Positions 45,570 through 55,230 of a stretch of DNA of 64,000 nucleotides are shown piece by piece. Within the stretch, counting starts at the first letter, position 1; the number at the start of each line of letters is the position of its first letter. The position numbers were made by a program, and so were the translations under genes. Location: the NCBI RefSeq assembly GCF_003330725.1, contig NZ_CP030840.1, positions 2,046,001 to 2,110,000 of the forward strand, given 5' to 3'. The notes under the pieces are model-generated. The model was not told the origin of the DNA and did not search any database. It was given only the letters and a program-made list of their open reading frames with translations. Source of the DNA: Acidisarcina polymorpha. Its GTDB lineage: Bacteria > Acidobacteriota > Terriglobia > Terriglobales > Acidobacteriaceae.

Positions 45570-46646
45570 TTACTGAAGCGGCAAGCCGAATCGGTTTGCG
45601 GGAGGAGGATCGATCGGGCGCTGAGAAAACTCGCGCTCGATACGATCGTTGATCCCGGCTTGCGCGAACTCGGCTGCCACCCGAATCCCATTCATGATAG
45701 CCCGGTCATTCGATGACCCGTGGCCAACGATGCAGACGCCCCGAACCCCTAACAACGGTGCCCCGCCATACTCGCGATAGTCGAGCCGCTTTTTGAATTC
45801 CTTGAGGGCCTTTCGAGAGAGCAGGGCGCCTGCCTGGGCAGTCACCGTGCGGGTGAGGGACTCGCGAAGCATCTCGCTCACCAGCCGGCCTAGTCCCTCC
45901 GAAGTCTTGAGCGCAACGTTGCCGACAAAGCCGTCGCAAACGATCACGTCGGCGTTGCCGTTATAAATATCGCGGCCTTCGACGTTCCCGATGAAGTTGA
46001 TGGGCAACTGCTTGAGCAAGCCGTACGCCTCGCGAGTGAGTTCGTTGCCCTTACTCTCTTCTTCGCCGATCGAAAGCAGGCCCACCCGGGGACGAGCGAT
46101 CTTGAGCACACTTCGCGAGTACATCTCACCCATTACCGCGAATTGTTCAAGATTCTGAGGCTTGCATTCCACGTTGGCGCCGACGTCGAGCAAGACGCAG
46201 GGGGATCCGGAGGAGGTCGGCAGGATGGCTGTCAGCGCCGGACGATCCACCCCAGGAAGCGCACCTAACACCATCTTCGCCGTCGCCATCGCAGCGCCCG
46301 TGTTGCCGGCGGTGAGAAATCCGGCGGCGCGCTTCTCACGCACTATTTTGAGCCCGACACGCATCGAGCTATCGCGCTTATTGCGCACCGCAACGGCAGC
46401 CTTTTCGTCCATGCCAATCCGCTCGGTTGCATTCACGACGTGAATAGGCAGGCGCTCGCCCTTAAGATAATCATCGAGGGTGGCGCGCAGCGCAGCTTCC
46501 GGGCCGACTAAATGGACGCGTACCGCATGCTCGCGGCAAGCCAGAATCGCGCCGCGAACCTCGGGCTCCGGCGCCTTGTCCGATCCCATCGCATCGAGAA
46601 CGATGTCAGTCAACGCGATCTTAGGCCATGCTGGCTGGGACATCAT
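45570..46646 (-). CDS. plsX: Phosphate acyltransferase
   Basis: Converts acyl-ACP and phosphate to acyl phosphate, the donor for the first step of glycerophospholipid synthesis. 358 residues. Family segments are visible: [15 protein letters not shown] near 16, [13 protein letters not shown] near 110, [12 protein letters not shown] near 150 and [18 protein letters not shown] near 305. The gene order with rpmF just upstream, 16 bases between them, is the classic lipid/ribosome cluster. Two adjacent ATGs could start translation. Confidence 0.96.
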   Translation of the reverse strand: MMSQPAWPKIALTDIVLDAMGSDKAPEPEVRGAILACREHAVRVHLVGPEAALRATLDDYLKGERLPIHVVNATERIGMDEKAAVAVRNKRDSSMRVGLKIVREKRAAGFLTAGNTGAAMATAKMVLGALPGVDRPALTAILPTSSGSPCVLLDVGANVECKPQNLEQFAVMGEMYSRSVLKIARPRVGLLSIGEEESKGNELTREAYGLLKQLPINFIGNVEGRDIYNGNADVIVCDGFVGNVALKTSEGLGRLVSEMLRESLTRTVTAQAGALLSRKALKEFKKRLDYREYGGAPLLGVRGVCIVGHGSSNDRAIMNGIRVAAEFAQAGINDRIEREFSQRPIDPPPANRFGLPLQ

Positions 46647-46661
46647 GGATGCGTGGTAGGA

Positions 46662-46847
46662 CTAGCTTGCTTCCTTAACTTCCAGGACGTCGCGGCCTTT
46701 ATAGGTGCCGCATTTAGGGCATGCGCGGTGCGGTAGCTTGCGCTCGTGACAGTTGGGGCATTCGGAGAGCCCGACCGCAGTCAGGCCGTCATGCGCGCGG
46801 CGTTTGGAGGTGCGGGCCTTGGAGTGGCGCCGCTTTGGGTTTGCCAT
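46662..46847 (-). CDS. rpmF: 50S ribosomal protein L32
   Basis: A 61-residue basic protein of the large ribosomal subunit. The N-terminal PKRRHSKARTSKRRAHD block and a zinc-ribbon of four cysteines (C-x2-C near 31-34 and C-x2-C near 44-47) mark the zinc-binding form of L32. AAAGGAA stands 5 bases before the ATG. Flanked by a YceD-like gene and plsX. Confidence 0.97.
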   Translation of the reverse strand: MANPKRRHSKARTSKRRAHDGLTAVGLSECPNCHERKLPHRACPKCGTYKGRDVLEVKEAS

Positions 46848-46937
46848 TACAAATTCCTTTCATACGCGTCCCCTGAGCGGCATCACGCACGCTGACAGGT
46901 CACGGAACCACATTCTTGATAATGCCTTGAAGCCATC

Positions 46938-47489
46938 TTAGTGTCTGATCCGAGTGCGCAAGTTGGAGAGCGCCGACCATCGAGGATCGGTCAGGGTCTC
47001 GCTGCAAGTGCATGTTTCGGAATTCAGATGCCGTCCGCAATGAGGGCAAAGCCCTTTACAGTCCTCGCGGCACAGGGTCTTCGCTGGAAGCGACAGCAAC
47101 ACCTGCTCACGCAGGATGTCTTCCAGCAAAACACCATCTTTCTGATAATACCCGATTTCAGTCTCAGAGGTGGTAATGGAATGCTCCGAAGCGTCCCCAT
47201 CTGCCCCGGTTGGCCGAAAAAGCAGGTCAAACTGGCCCACCAACGGATGTTCGACGGGGTCCAGGCAGCGGGCGCAGAGCACCTCGAAGCGACCCTTGTA
47301 ACTCGAGCGGACGCGGATATCGTCCACCAGCTGCCCCGGCCCGCGGTGCTCGACAATTAAGTCGGCGCGTCCTTCGACGGCAAGCGGGTCAAGCTGCCGT
47401 ATATCGAAGCCGTATTCGATGGAGCCGGGTTCAAAAGTCTGATTGAACTCGAGTGGATCTTTCTGAAGAGCAAGAACCGTGATCAACAT
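46938..47489 (-). CDS. YceD/DUF177-family protein
   Basis: A 183-residue protein of the family that nearly always precedes rpmF and in several organisms acts in 23S rRNA processing. It has the usual layout: an N-terminal beta-rich half with GRADLIVEH near 44, a CARCLDPVEHPL near 72, and a C-terminal zinc-like cysteine cluster near 145-165 (LCREDCKGLCPHCGRHLNSETC). The ATG at 47489 is preferred over a frame that reaches 47570, because the sequence from MLITVLALQ matches the family N-terminus. It is the first gene of the yceD-rpmF-plsX group. Confidence 0.88.
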   Translation of the reverse strand: MLITVLALQKDPLEFNQTFEPGSIEYGFDIRQLDPLAVEGRADLIVEHRGPGQLVDDIRVRSSYKGRFEVLCARCLDPVEHPLVGQFDLLFRPTGADGDASEHSITTSETEIGYYQKDGVLLEDILREQVLLSLPAKTLCREDCKGLCPHCGRHLNSETCTCSETLTDPRWSALSNLRTRIRH

Positions 47490-47603
47490 GGCATGTGCGG
47501 AGCCTCTTGGTACGAAACTCCCTATTTCAAGGGTAACATCTGAAAATCTGGGCCGGCCAGCGAGAGGCATACTGAAGGGTCTTCTGAAACAGACTTGAAG
47601 GAC

Positions 47604-48275
47604 TCAGGGGTTCGTTTCACGAAGCCGCCTCCATCCTTCTCCAAGAAACAGCCGGATCGAGGCGACGCCGGCCGCCCCCGCAGCGGCACATTGATTCGCG
47701 TTCTCTACCGTGACCCCGCCCAGCGCAAGCACCGGAAGCGCGCGCTCGGCCGCCCCCTGGTGACCGGCGCGGCACGCCGCTGCCAGAAGATCGAGACCGA
47801 CTCCACAGGTTGCGCCCTTCCCGGGTATGTTTTTGTGGAAGACGGGAGCGAAGAGCGCGAGGGTAGCCCCGGCCGAAGCCGCGGCGGAGACCTCTTCTGT
47901 CGAATGGCACGAAACGCTGACGGGCGTGCTCGCGGCAAAGCTCCTCCGGATCAGCGAGATGGCGGCAGCCAACTGCTCCGCGCTTAATCCTCCGGTCAAA
48001 TGGACGCCATTTGCCCCGGATCCGGCGAGAATCCCCGCGGCTGAATCTGGTCTCGAGTTGACGAAAACCTGGGTAGAACCCCCACTCTGGCGACAAGCGC
48101 GAACAATCCCGGCAGCCAAGGAGATGAGCGCGGCAACGGGCAAGTCTTTCTCGCGGACCTGGATGTAGTCGACTCCGCCGGCGCTCCATTGCGCAGCCAG
48201 CGAGAGGAGGATGCGCTCGCATTCACCGCAATTGCCAGCGAGCGAATTGCGGTCGGTAATGGCGTATAGGAGCAT
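47604..48275 (-). CDS. ThiE/TenI-family TIM-barrel protein, more TenI-like
   Basis: A 223-residue TIM barrel of the thiamine-phosphate synthase/thiazole tautomerase family. The pyrophosphate-binding IQVREKDL near 38 is kept, but two magnesium-site aspartates of ThiE are absent: the VND position reads VNSRPD near 73 and the HLGQxD segment reads HLTGGLS near 92. A VSCHSTEE segment near 119 carries a His like the catalytic one of TenI, and ALGGV near 186 is normal. I read it as TenI-like or a divergent ThiE. It sits alone downstream of the lipid gene cluster and diverges from sthA. The tautomerase role is inference. Confidence 0.72.
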   Translation of the reverse strand: MLLYAITDRNSLAGNCGECERILLSLAAQWSAGGVDYIQVREKDLPVAALISLAAGIVRACRQSGGSTQVFVNSRPDSAAGILAGSGANGVHLTGGLSAEQLAAAISLIRRSFAASTPVSVSCHSTEEVSAAASAGATLALFAPVFHKNIPGKGATCGVGLDLLAAACRAGHQGAAERALPVLALGGVTVENANQCAAAGAAGVASIRLFLGEGWRRLRETNP

Positions 48276-48552
48276 AAGAACGATTCCAAACAGGCTTCTA
48301 GCGCGAGCCCAGAATGGTGCGTAGCTCGTTGCTTGTCTCTACTTTACGAATATTCACGCAGGGAAAACAAAGCTCGCGCTGTAATATGGGCGCATTGAGC
48401 TTAAAGTCAGGTGAAACGGCCGAGTCTTGGTGGCGCTGACTATCTCTGCAATCCGAATTGACCGATAATCGAACGAGTGACGGTAATCGCGCGAAGAGTG
48501 TGGCCTGTGGTGTTGATGGCTGCGGATTGTGAGTGGAAATTTTGGTTCTGCT

Positions 48553-49947
48553 ATGAATGAATACGACCTGTTAGTCATCGGCTCCGGGCCCTCTGGGCAA
48601 AGGGCAGCGGTAGCGGCTGTGAAGCGCGGTAAACGTGTCGCCCTGATTGAAATGCGGGATGTCGTCGGCGGCGTGTGCATCAACACCGGGACGATTCCCA
48701 GCAAGACCATGCGCGAGGCGGTGCTGCATCTCTCCGGCTATAACTATCGGTCGGTTTACGGCATGAACTACCGGGTGAAGGAAAAGATCACCATGGCCGA
48801 TCTCGCCTTCCGGGTGCAGCATGTCATCAAGACTGAGGTCGATGTCACCGAGGCGCAATTATCGAGAAATGGCGTAGAGGTGTTGACCGGCATCGCGAGC
48901 TTTGAGGATCCGACTCACGTCCGAGTGACCAGTTCCCGGGGCGCCAGCGTCTACGCGGCAGAAAATATTTTGATCGCTGTCGGCACCAAGCCTGCCGCCT
49001 CCGCCAAGGTGCCAATCAACGGGCGGACGATCATTGACAGCGACCAGATCCTCGACCTTCCCGAACTGCCAAAGACCCTGATCGTGGTCGGCGGGGGCGT
49101 CATTGGCGTTGAATACACCTGTATGTTTTCGGCCCTCGGGGTGCGCGTAACGCTGATTGAGAAGCGCCCTAAACTGCTCGAATTCGCCGATCAGGAGATC
49201 GTTGAAGCGCTCAGTTATCACCTGCGGGATACGCGCGTCACCATGCGCACCGGCGAGGAGGTCGAGAGTGTTGAGGAGATGCCGGATGGCTCGGTCGTCG
49301 CCAATCTCGAGAGTAAGAAACGCATCAGCGGGAATGCTCTGCTCTATGCCGTCGGCCGCCAGGGAAATGTGTCGGAGCTGAATCTACCGGCCGCCGGCAT
49401 CGAGGCCGACAGTCGGGGGCGCATTCCGGTCGACAAGGATTTCAGGACAAAGCAGGCTCATATTTATGCGGTAGGCGACGTGATCGGCTTTCCCAGCCTC
49501 GCATCGGTATCTATGGAGCAGGGGCGCATCGCGGTCGCCCGCATGTTTAACGACGAATCCGTCCACACCAACCCGAGCGTCTATCCATACGGCATCTACA
49601 CCATCCCTGAGATATCTTTCATCGGGAAGACCGAAGAACAGCTTACCGACGAAGACGTCCCTTACGAAGTGGGAGTCGCTTACTACCGGGAGATCGCCCG
49701 CGGCCAGATTCGCGGAGACACGACCGGGCGCCTGAAGCTGATCTTCCATCGTCAGAATAAGCAATTGCTCGGGGTGCATATCATTGGAGAAGGCGCCGCG
49801 GAACTCGTGCATATCGGGCAAGCGGTCATGACCCTGGGCGGCACAGTGGATTACTTCATCGAAACTGTGTTTAACTACCCAACGCTGGCCGAATGTTACA
49901 AAGCAGCAGCATTCAACGGCATCAACCGTCTCTCTAGATTCGAATAG
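48553..49947 (+). CDS. sthA: Soluble pyridine nucleotide transhydrogenase
   Basis: A cytoplasmic flavoprotein that transfers hydride between NADPH and NAD to balance the two pools. 464 residues of the two-dinucleotide-domain disulfide-reductase fold: FAD motif VIGSGPSGQ near 8, second NAD(P) motif VVGGGVIGVE near 178, and dimer-interface C-terminus (IGEGAAELVHIGQAV). The active-site loop reads GGVCINTGTIPSK near 44: the second cysteine of the usual C-x4-C pair is Thr, which excludes a disulfide reductase and fits SthA. ATG 48553 is preferred over GTG 48529. Confidence 0.9.
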   Translation: MNEYDLLVIGSGPSGQRAAVAAVKRGKRVALIEMRDVVGGVCINTGTIPSKTMREAVLHLSGYNYRSVYGMNYRVKEKITMADLAFRVQHVIKTEVDVTEAQLSRNGVEVLTGIASFEDPTHVRVTSSRGASVYAAENILIAVGTKPAASAKVPINGRTIIDSDQILDLPELPKTLIVVGGGVIGVEYTCMFSALGVRVTLIEKRPKLLEFADQEIVEALSYHLRDTRVTMRTGEEVESVEEMPDGSVVANLESKKRISGNALLYAVGRQGNVSELNLPAAGIEADSRGRIPVDKDFRTKQAHIYAVGDVIGFPSLASVSMEQGRIAVARMFNDESVHTNPSVYPYGIYTIPEISFIGKTEEQLTDEDVPYEVGVAYYREIARGQIRGDTTGRLKLIFHRQNKQLLGVHIIGEGAAELVHIGQAVMTLGGTVDYFIETVFNYPTLAECYKAAAFNGINRLSRFE

Positions 49948-50039
49948 CCGACCTCGACTGTGGCGGTCGGTTCCCCGGCGCTCTCTCCGGTTTGGCTGAA
50001 GGAACTGAAAGCCGTTGGGCGGCGAAGAAAGGTTTCATT

Positions 50040-50942
50040 ATGGCGAGAACCATCGGAGTAGTGATGGCTGAGCGCGTGGTCACAGCCCTCATTGAGGACC
50101 ACAAGATCGTTGGACAGGTCCACGAGTACCCCGAAGATGCCGAACAGTTCGACGGTCTGGTCGAAGTCCCCTCCGAGGATTTATGCGACATCATCTGTGA
50201 CCAGATCGTCAAGCTCGTTCCGGAGGGATCGCACATTGACGCCATTGGCGTCGCCTTACCCGGCATCGTTCGCAATGGCATTATCGAGGACTCCCCCAAT
50301 CTCGCCCAGCTGAAAGGCGCAAAGATATGCGCATGGATTCAGGAGACGCTCCAGGAGCGTGGACGCGATTACCCGGTCAACATCTTTAATGACGCGGATG
50401 CGGTCGCAGCGGGGCTTGCCGCTACCAGGGGGCAGCTCGATCGCCTTATTCGCGTTTGGACGATTGGCAATGGCATAGGTTTCGGCAGGTTTCCCTATGC
50501 CGAGGGCCCATGGGAGGGGGGACATACGGTCATCTCCCTCGATCTTAAGGAAAATTACTGTGGCTGCGGCGGCCGGGGACACCTTGAAGGCATCATGGGA
50601 CACCGCGCCATGCGGCTACGCTTCATGGACATGGAACCCGACGAGGTCTTCGCTGCGGCAAAAAAAGGCGATAAGCGCTGCACCCAGTTTGTCGAGCTGT
50701 GGCATCGTGCGCTGGCCGCGGCAACCGCCACCCAGATCCACCTGGAGGGGCCGGGGCGCTTCTACTTCACCGGCCGGGATATCAGCCGGCTCGACCTGGT
50801 CCTGCTCAAAGAGTACCTCTGGGAAATGGTGAAAATGAGCCCGCTGCAGAGCTATACGCTCGAAGTGGTTCAGGAGAATGCGGAGCTCGCCATCATCGGC
50901 GCGGGAGAAGCCGCCGCCCATGTACGCATCGGAGATCGGTGA
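50040..50942 (+). CDS. ROK-family protein with a lost phosphate-loop motif
   Basis: A 300-residue ROK (repressor/kinase) protein. The zinc-binding signature CGCGGRGHLE near 175 is complete, and an FNDADAVAAGLA segment near 117 matches the catalytic-Asp helix of sugar kinases (usually NDANAA). At the N-terminus, where a sugar kinase has the ATP-binding D-x-G-G-T loop, this one reads MARTIGVVMAERVV, lacking Asp and Gly-Gly-Thr. It may thus be a non-catalytic sugar sensor or bind another ligand. The ATG at 50040 has GAAAGG about 7 bases before it. It follows sthA by about 90 bases on the same strand; no sugar transporter is near. Confidence 0.8.
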   Translation: MARTIGVVMAERVVTALIEDHKIVGQVHEYPEDAEQFDGLVEVPSEDLCDIICDQIVKLVPEGSHIDAIGVALPGIVRNGIIEDSPNLAQLKGAKICAWIQETLQERGRDYPVNIFNDADAVAAGLAATRGQLDRLIRVWTIGNGIGFGRFPYAEGPWEGGHTVISLDLKENYCGCGGRGHLEGIMGHRAMRLRFMDMEPDEVFAAAKKGDKRCTQFVELWHRALAAATATQIHLEGPGRFYFTGRDISRLDLVLLKEYLWEMVKMSPLQSYTLEVVQENAELAIIGAGEAAAHVRIGDR

Positions 50943-51045
50943 ACCTCCTGACTCGTATGCGACTACCCGTATGCGACCATGGAGCAGCGGCGCATCTGGG
51001 AACTCGTGACAGACGCAACCCGACAGACGATCCAGGGTCACCAGG

Positions 51046-52410
51046 TTATCGATAACTCCGCTGGTAAGTCCGGCTGATCCGGTCATGCCATCCCAGCCGG
51101 TCATCGTCGAAGAAGGCCCATAAAATTCCGAGGCCTAGCGGGCTGGCGGAGAGCAAGAGCGCCCCAACCCGTTGACGCATTGCCTGGCGAGTGGGATTTT
51201 CATCATCGAAGGTGCACAAGGCGATCTTGGTATAGCGCATCCCCGGCGTATCGGACCCGAAACAGAAGAAGAGCAGCTGATAGAGGAGCCCGAAGCAGAA
51301 AAACGCAACGGCGGCGCCGATCATCGCTGGCTTTCCAGTCGGCGGATGAGTCGTGCAGGCGACAAAAACGAAGATGAACAGGAGAAATCCTGCAACCACC
51401 AGCAAAAGGTCAACCAAAGAGGCCATGAGCCGGTCTTCGAGCGACGCAGTCTGCAGCGGTAGCTCAAATGCGGACGCGGCCGGTCTCCTCTCCGCAACCG
51501 GCGGCGAGGAGCGATGTTCCTGCAATTGCTCGAAAAACCCTCCCGATCGAGGGGCGTCCCGAGAAGCGGCCGAATCAAGACGGATGGTTGACCAGCCCGG
51601 CAGCACCTGTTCGACCGCCGGTTGAGTGGAAATACTCTCCTGCTCCACCTCGAAAATCCTCAGCTGCGACTGCGAAGTCTCCCGATCGTACTCCTCGCGC
51701 AGTGGCCCTTCGGCTAGACGAGGACGCGCCTTGCGCGCAGCCACCAATTCGCGGGGGAACTCAAGCAATTTCGCGGGAAGAGGCTGAATTGGAGCTATCG
51801 GCTCTTCTCTCTCAAGTTCATCGAGCTGCTCCAGGACCGAAGGTTGATGGGTCGAATCCTGATGGATCGAATCCCGATGGATTGAGGCCGGATGGGTCGA
51901 GGCTTGATGCTCGGCAGCCATCTGCGAGTGCCGTTCGAATCTCCGCGCAGCGGTAAGGTCCTTGCTGGTCTGAGGAACATTGCCCGGACCGCTTTCGTAG
52001 AGCAGTTCCTCGTCTAGACCTTCCTGGGTCTCAAGGTTGAGACCGCTCAGGATCGCCTGCGCGGCGTCTCTCGCTTCTCCAGCCGCCACCGCTGCTGCCT
52101 CCGCGGCGCGAACCGCATTCCGCGCCTCCGCGGCGAGCATTTCACTGTAGCTGGGCGCCTGCGCATAACGCGCCGCAACCCGATCGGCAACGTTCTTTCC
52201 TCTCGGCCGAACGACAGGCTCGCTGGCCGCCACGGTTGTGCCCTCAATCGCTTCCATTCCAGGCAGTGGATGTTGAAGCGAGTGGTGTTTGTCGCGACGG
52301 GCGCGATGCGCAGCAAGGCGATGATTAGCTTCCCGCTTCCATTCCGAAGAAGATGGGTTGAAGGGTGCTGAGGATGACTCGACTTCTGCGCCCGATGATG
52401 AAGATCTCAC
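51046..52410 (-). CDS. RDD-family membrane protein with long disordered N-terminus
   Basis: A 454-residue protein. The C-terminal 150 residues form an RDD domain with three transmembrane helices (about 332-355, 368-390, 423-440; RLMASLVDLLL at its start). The first 310 residues are low complexity: Ala/Glu-rich helical (ARNAVRAAEAAAVAAGEARDA near 110) and a pentapeptide repeat of the type THPAS-IHRDS-IHQDS-THQPS near 175-195, encoded by a 15-bp DNA repeat. The GTG at 52410 is chosen as start because AGAGGA stands 6 bases upstream; an open frame runs to a TTG at 52488. The RDD domain is common but of uncertain function. Confidence 0.78.
   Translation of the reverse strand: MRSSSSGAEVESSSAPFNPSSSEWKREANHRLAAHRARRDKHHSLQHPLPGMEAIEGTTVAASEPVVRPRGKNVADRVAARYAQAPSYSEMLAAEARNAVRAAEAAAVAAGEARDAAQAILSGLNLETQEGLDEELLYESGPGNVPQTSKDLTAARRFERHSQMAAEHQASTHPASIHRDSIHQDSTHQPSVLEQLDELEREEPIAPIQPLPAKLLEFPRELVAARKARPRLAEGPLREEYDRETSQSQLRIFEVEQESISTQPAVEQVLPGWSTIRLDSAASRDAPRSGGFFEQLQEHRSSPPVAERRPAASAFELPLQTASLEDRLMASLVDLLLVVAGFLLFIFVFVACTTHPPTGKPAMIGAAVAFFCFGLLYQLLFFCFGSDTPGMRYTKIALCTFDDENPTRQAMRQRVGALLLSASPLGLGILWAFFDDDRLGWHDRISRTYQRSYR
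51845..51904 (-). repeat. 15-bp tandem repeat coding a His/Ser pentapeptide
   Basis: Four units of about TGATGGRTCGAATCC (51845, 51860, 51875, 51890) lie inside the RDD-protein gene in phase with the codons, giving the TH/IH-x-x-S pentapeptides of its disordered region. In-phase length changes would not break the frame. Confidence 0.75.
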
Positions 52411-52606
52411 TTCGATTCCTCTTCGTTGTTCAACATGAAGCAATTGCTCTTTCAAGCATGAGGCTTTGCTATTCTGAAATCGCTCCAAAGCATTTTCGTA
52501 GCGGGTGAATGCCCGGGAGTAGAAAACGGCGCGCGTGATTCATCCAATACCCAGTTGCACCCAAAAGTTTGCCGGTCGCTTTCACCATGAAAATGCTTTG
52601 TTAGAA

Positions 52607-55105
52607 ATGGCAGCCCGCTTTTGTTGGTGTATCACGCTGTGCCTGCTATGTCATCCGCAGCTTGGTGCGCAGGCGTTGTCAGAACAGCTTCCCCCCTCCC
52701 AGACGAGGCCGCAAACAGTGTCAAAGCTAGCGGCAACGGCTCCGCCGGTTGAAGCGTCGCCAGCAACCGATAGCGCGTTGCAAGATTCGATCCCTGTGGC
52801 CCAGGTGGTCCCGCCGATGGATGAAGGCGTGCCTGTGCGGATTTTCGCGAAGCAACAGGGAAAACGTGGCGACGTGTGGACACTCAGCGGGGAAGCGGAG
52901 ATCGACTACCGCAACTACATCGTGCGAGCCGACAAGATCACCTACAACGAAGCCATCGGTACGGTAGAGGCGGTTGGCCATCTCCATCTTGAAGGTGGTC
53001 CGGATGAGGAACAAATCGACGCTACCCGCGGGACCATGAACCTCGATGCCCAGACCGGTCATTTCTACGATGTGTCGGGCTCGATCGGCGTACGCCGTGT
53101 TCCGGCCACCAACAGTAAGATCTATACCACCTCGAACCCCTTCCTCATGACCGGGCGCGAGGTCTTCAAGGATGGCCCGGAACGATACCGGGTGCTGGAT
53201 GGCACAATGACTTCTTGCCATCTTCCCAAGCCCGACTGGCAACTGCTCTCCGCCAAGATCAACGTGGCAGACGGGAAAGCGACGGCCCGCAGTACGTGGT
53301 TCACTTTGCTCCGCATCCCATTGATTTTCCTGCCGTACGTCACTCATCCGGTCAACACGGAAAGCCGGCAGTCGGGACTTCTGATCCCGGTTATCTCGAA
53401 TTCAACCACCAAGGGCGTTGTGCTGGGGGATCAAATCTATTGGGTCATCAATCGCAGCGCCGATCTCACCATTGGGACCGAATACTACTCGAAACGCGGC
53501 TTTGCACCGAGCGCCGAGCTCCGCTATCGCGGAAAGGGACTCGACTTCGCTACCGCTAATTTCCACGCCCTGTTTGATCGGGGCCTGCCCTCAGGTCTCG
53601 CCAACGTCCCCCCGATTGATCAGGGCGGTCAGGATGTCATCATCAATGCGCGGCGGGATTTCACTCCGCAAATTCGCGCCGTGACCAATATCGAGTACCT
53701 GAGTTCCTATGTATACCGGCAGGCATTCGAGCCCAGTATCGTGAACGCAACCAACTCCGAGGTGAAGTCAGAGGCGTTTGTGCAGCATGAAGACCATGGT
53801 GTTGCCGAGAGCGTGTATCTGGCAAGGTACCAGAGCTTTCAGAGTGACACTGCCGGGGATGAAATCCGCATCCTCCACTTGCCCTCATTCCAGGCCAGCG
53901 CCATTGACCATTCTCTTTGGAGTGGTCGCCTACTAGGCAGCTTCGCCGTCTCACTGGATACCCTGACCCGCTCCGAGCCCCTGTTTCATGCGCGTAACCT
54001 GGAACGGATTGACCTCCACCCTCGCCTGGCACTGCCGCTCGGTTTCGGCGGATGGAACATCCGCACCGAAATCGGCGGCAGGGAGACGTTCTATTCCAAA
54101 TCCGAGCTGCTACCCTCCACTTTGAATGGAGAAGTCTCCCCGACCCTCCAGCCAGGCAGCCTCAACCGCGCAGACTTCGAGACCGACGTCGACCTGCGCC
54201 CTCCAGTCGTGCAACGCGATTTCTCCGCCCCCTGGATGGAGAAGCTGTTTGGCGGGGACGTGCGCCACACCATCGAGCCGGATCTTCACTATCGCTACGT
54301 GACGGGCGTCGGCAACTTTAATTCCGTCCTGCGCGTAGACAATGTCGATATCGTCAGCAACACCAATGAGATCGAATATGGGTTGACGCAGCGGTTCTTT
54401 GTGCGCAACACCGCAACCCACCCCTGTCGCGATGATGAGCCGCAGACGCCAAGTGGAATGTGCGGAGGCGGTGCCATCGATCGGGTGTCGTGGCAACTGG
54501 CGCAGAAATATTTTTTCGATTCAGACTTTGGCGGAGCCGTGACCGAGGGCGCCCGTAATGTTCTGGCCACGACCCTGGATTTTTCCGGCGCGGCGTTTCT
54601 TGAGGGCCCGCGCTCCTCATCGCCAGTAATCTCAAGACTGCGCCTGGCGACGACTTCGTCGAGCGACGTGCAGTGGGATCTGGACTACGACCCCAAGGTC
54701 GGTAGGATCAATTCCAGCAATATCTTTGCAGACCTTCACTATGGCGACCTGCATGTTGCGGCTGGCCAGTTTAAATTAGTCTCACTCGACGCGCCGGTCA
54801 CGTCCCCACAGACCGTCACTGCCGCCGTCACTCGTTACAACCAGGCGCGGCTTTCGCTGTCCTACGGAAACTCCAAGCATGCCGGCTTCGGCGCAGGCGT
54901 CAACGGCGGTTACGACTTCATCCACGAACAAGTCCAGTTCGGTACCATCCAGGCCTCCTATAACTGGGATTGCTGCGGAATCAGTGTCGGATATCGCCGA
55001 TACTCCCTTGGCCCGGCACGTGATGAGAGCCAGATGGTCTACAGCATCACTCTTGCGGGCGTGGCGACCGCCGGGAATTTCCGCCAGTCGGAGAAGGTCT
55101 TTTAG
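52607..55105 (+). CDS. lptD: LPS-assembly outer-membrane protein LptD
   Basis: Inserts lipopolysaccharide into the outer leaflet of the outer membrane. 832 residues: signal peptide (MAARFCWCITLCLLCHPQ), linker, OstA/LptA-like jelly-roll domain (about 80-220, GEAEIDYRNYIVRADKITY) and a C-terminal beta-barrel. Cysteines occur in TSCHLPKPDW near 204, CRDDEPQTPSGMCG near 607-617 and as a vicinal pair in NWDCCGISVGYRR near 789. E. coli LptD has a vicinal pair at a similar place that forms the interdomain disulfides. Directly followed by a DsbA-like thiol protein and a SurA-like chaperone, the two kinds of helper LptD needs in E. coli. The start is uncertain (GTG at 52535 is the outer limit). Confidence 0.93.
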   Translation: MAARFCWCITLCLLCHPQLGAQALSEQLPPSQTRPQTVSKLAATAPPVEASPATDSALQDSIPVAQVVPPMDEGVPVRIFAKQQGKRGDVWTLSGEAEIDYRNYIVRADKITYNEAIGTVEAVGHLHLEGGPDEEQIDATRGTMNLDAQTGHFYDVSGSIGVRRVPATNSKIYTTSNPFLMTGREVFKDGPERYRVLDGTMTSCHLPKPDWQLLSAKINVADGKATARSTWFTLLRIPLIFLPYVTHPVNTESRQSGLLIPVISNSTTKGVVLGDQIYWVINRSADLTIGTEYYSKRGFAPSAELRYRGKGLDFATANFHALFDRGLPSGLANVPPIDQGGQDVIINARRDFTPQIRAVTNIEYLSSYVYRQAFEPSIVNATNSEVKSEAFVQHEDHGVAESVYLARYQSFQSDTAGDEIRILHLPSFQASAIDHSLWSGRLLGSFAVSLDTLTRSEPLFHARNLERIDLHPRLALPLGFGGWNIRTEIGGRETFYSKSELLPSTLNGEVSPTLQPGSLNRADFETDVDLRPPVVQRDFSAPWMEKLFGGDVRHTIEPDLHYRYVTGVGNFNSVLRVDNVDIVSNTNEIEYGLTQRFFVRNTATHPCRDDEPQTPSGMCGGGAIDRVSWQLAQKYFFDSDFGGAVTEGARNVLATTLDFSGAAFLEGPRSSSPVISRLRLATTSSSDVQWDLDYDPKVGRINSSNIFADLHYGDLHVAAGQFKLVSLDAPVTSPQTVTAAVTRYNQARLSLSYGNSKHAGFGAGVNGGYDFIHEQVQFGTIQASYNWDCCGISVGYRRYSLGPARDESQMVYSITLAGVATAGNFRQSEKVF

Positions 55106-55230
55106 CGAATCGATCCAGGCCTTGGACTCCGCCATTCAAACCCTTCCCCTTTTTCGAAGTCCAATAGGATGCGTTGCGAAATGAGATAATCGAGAGAGTG
55201 TCGCGAGGCGCGTCGCGAAAGGTGGTTCGT

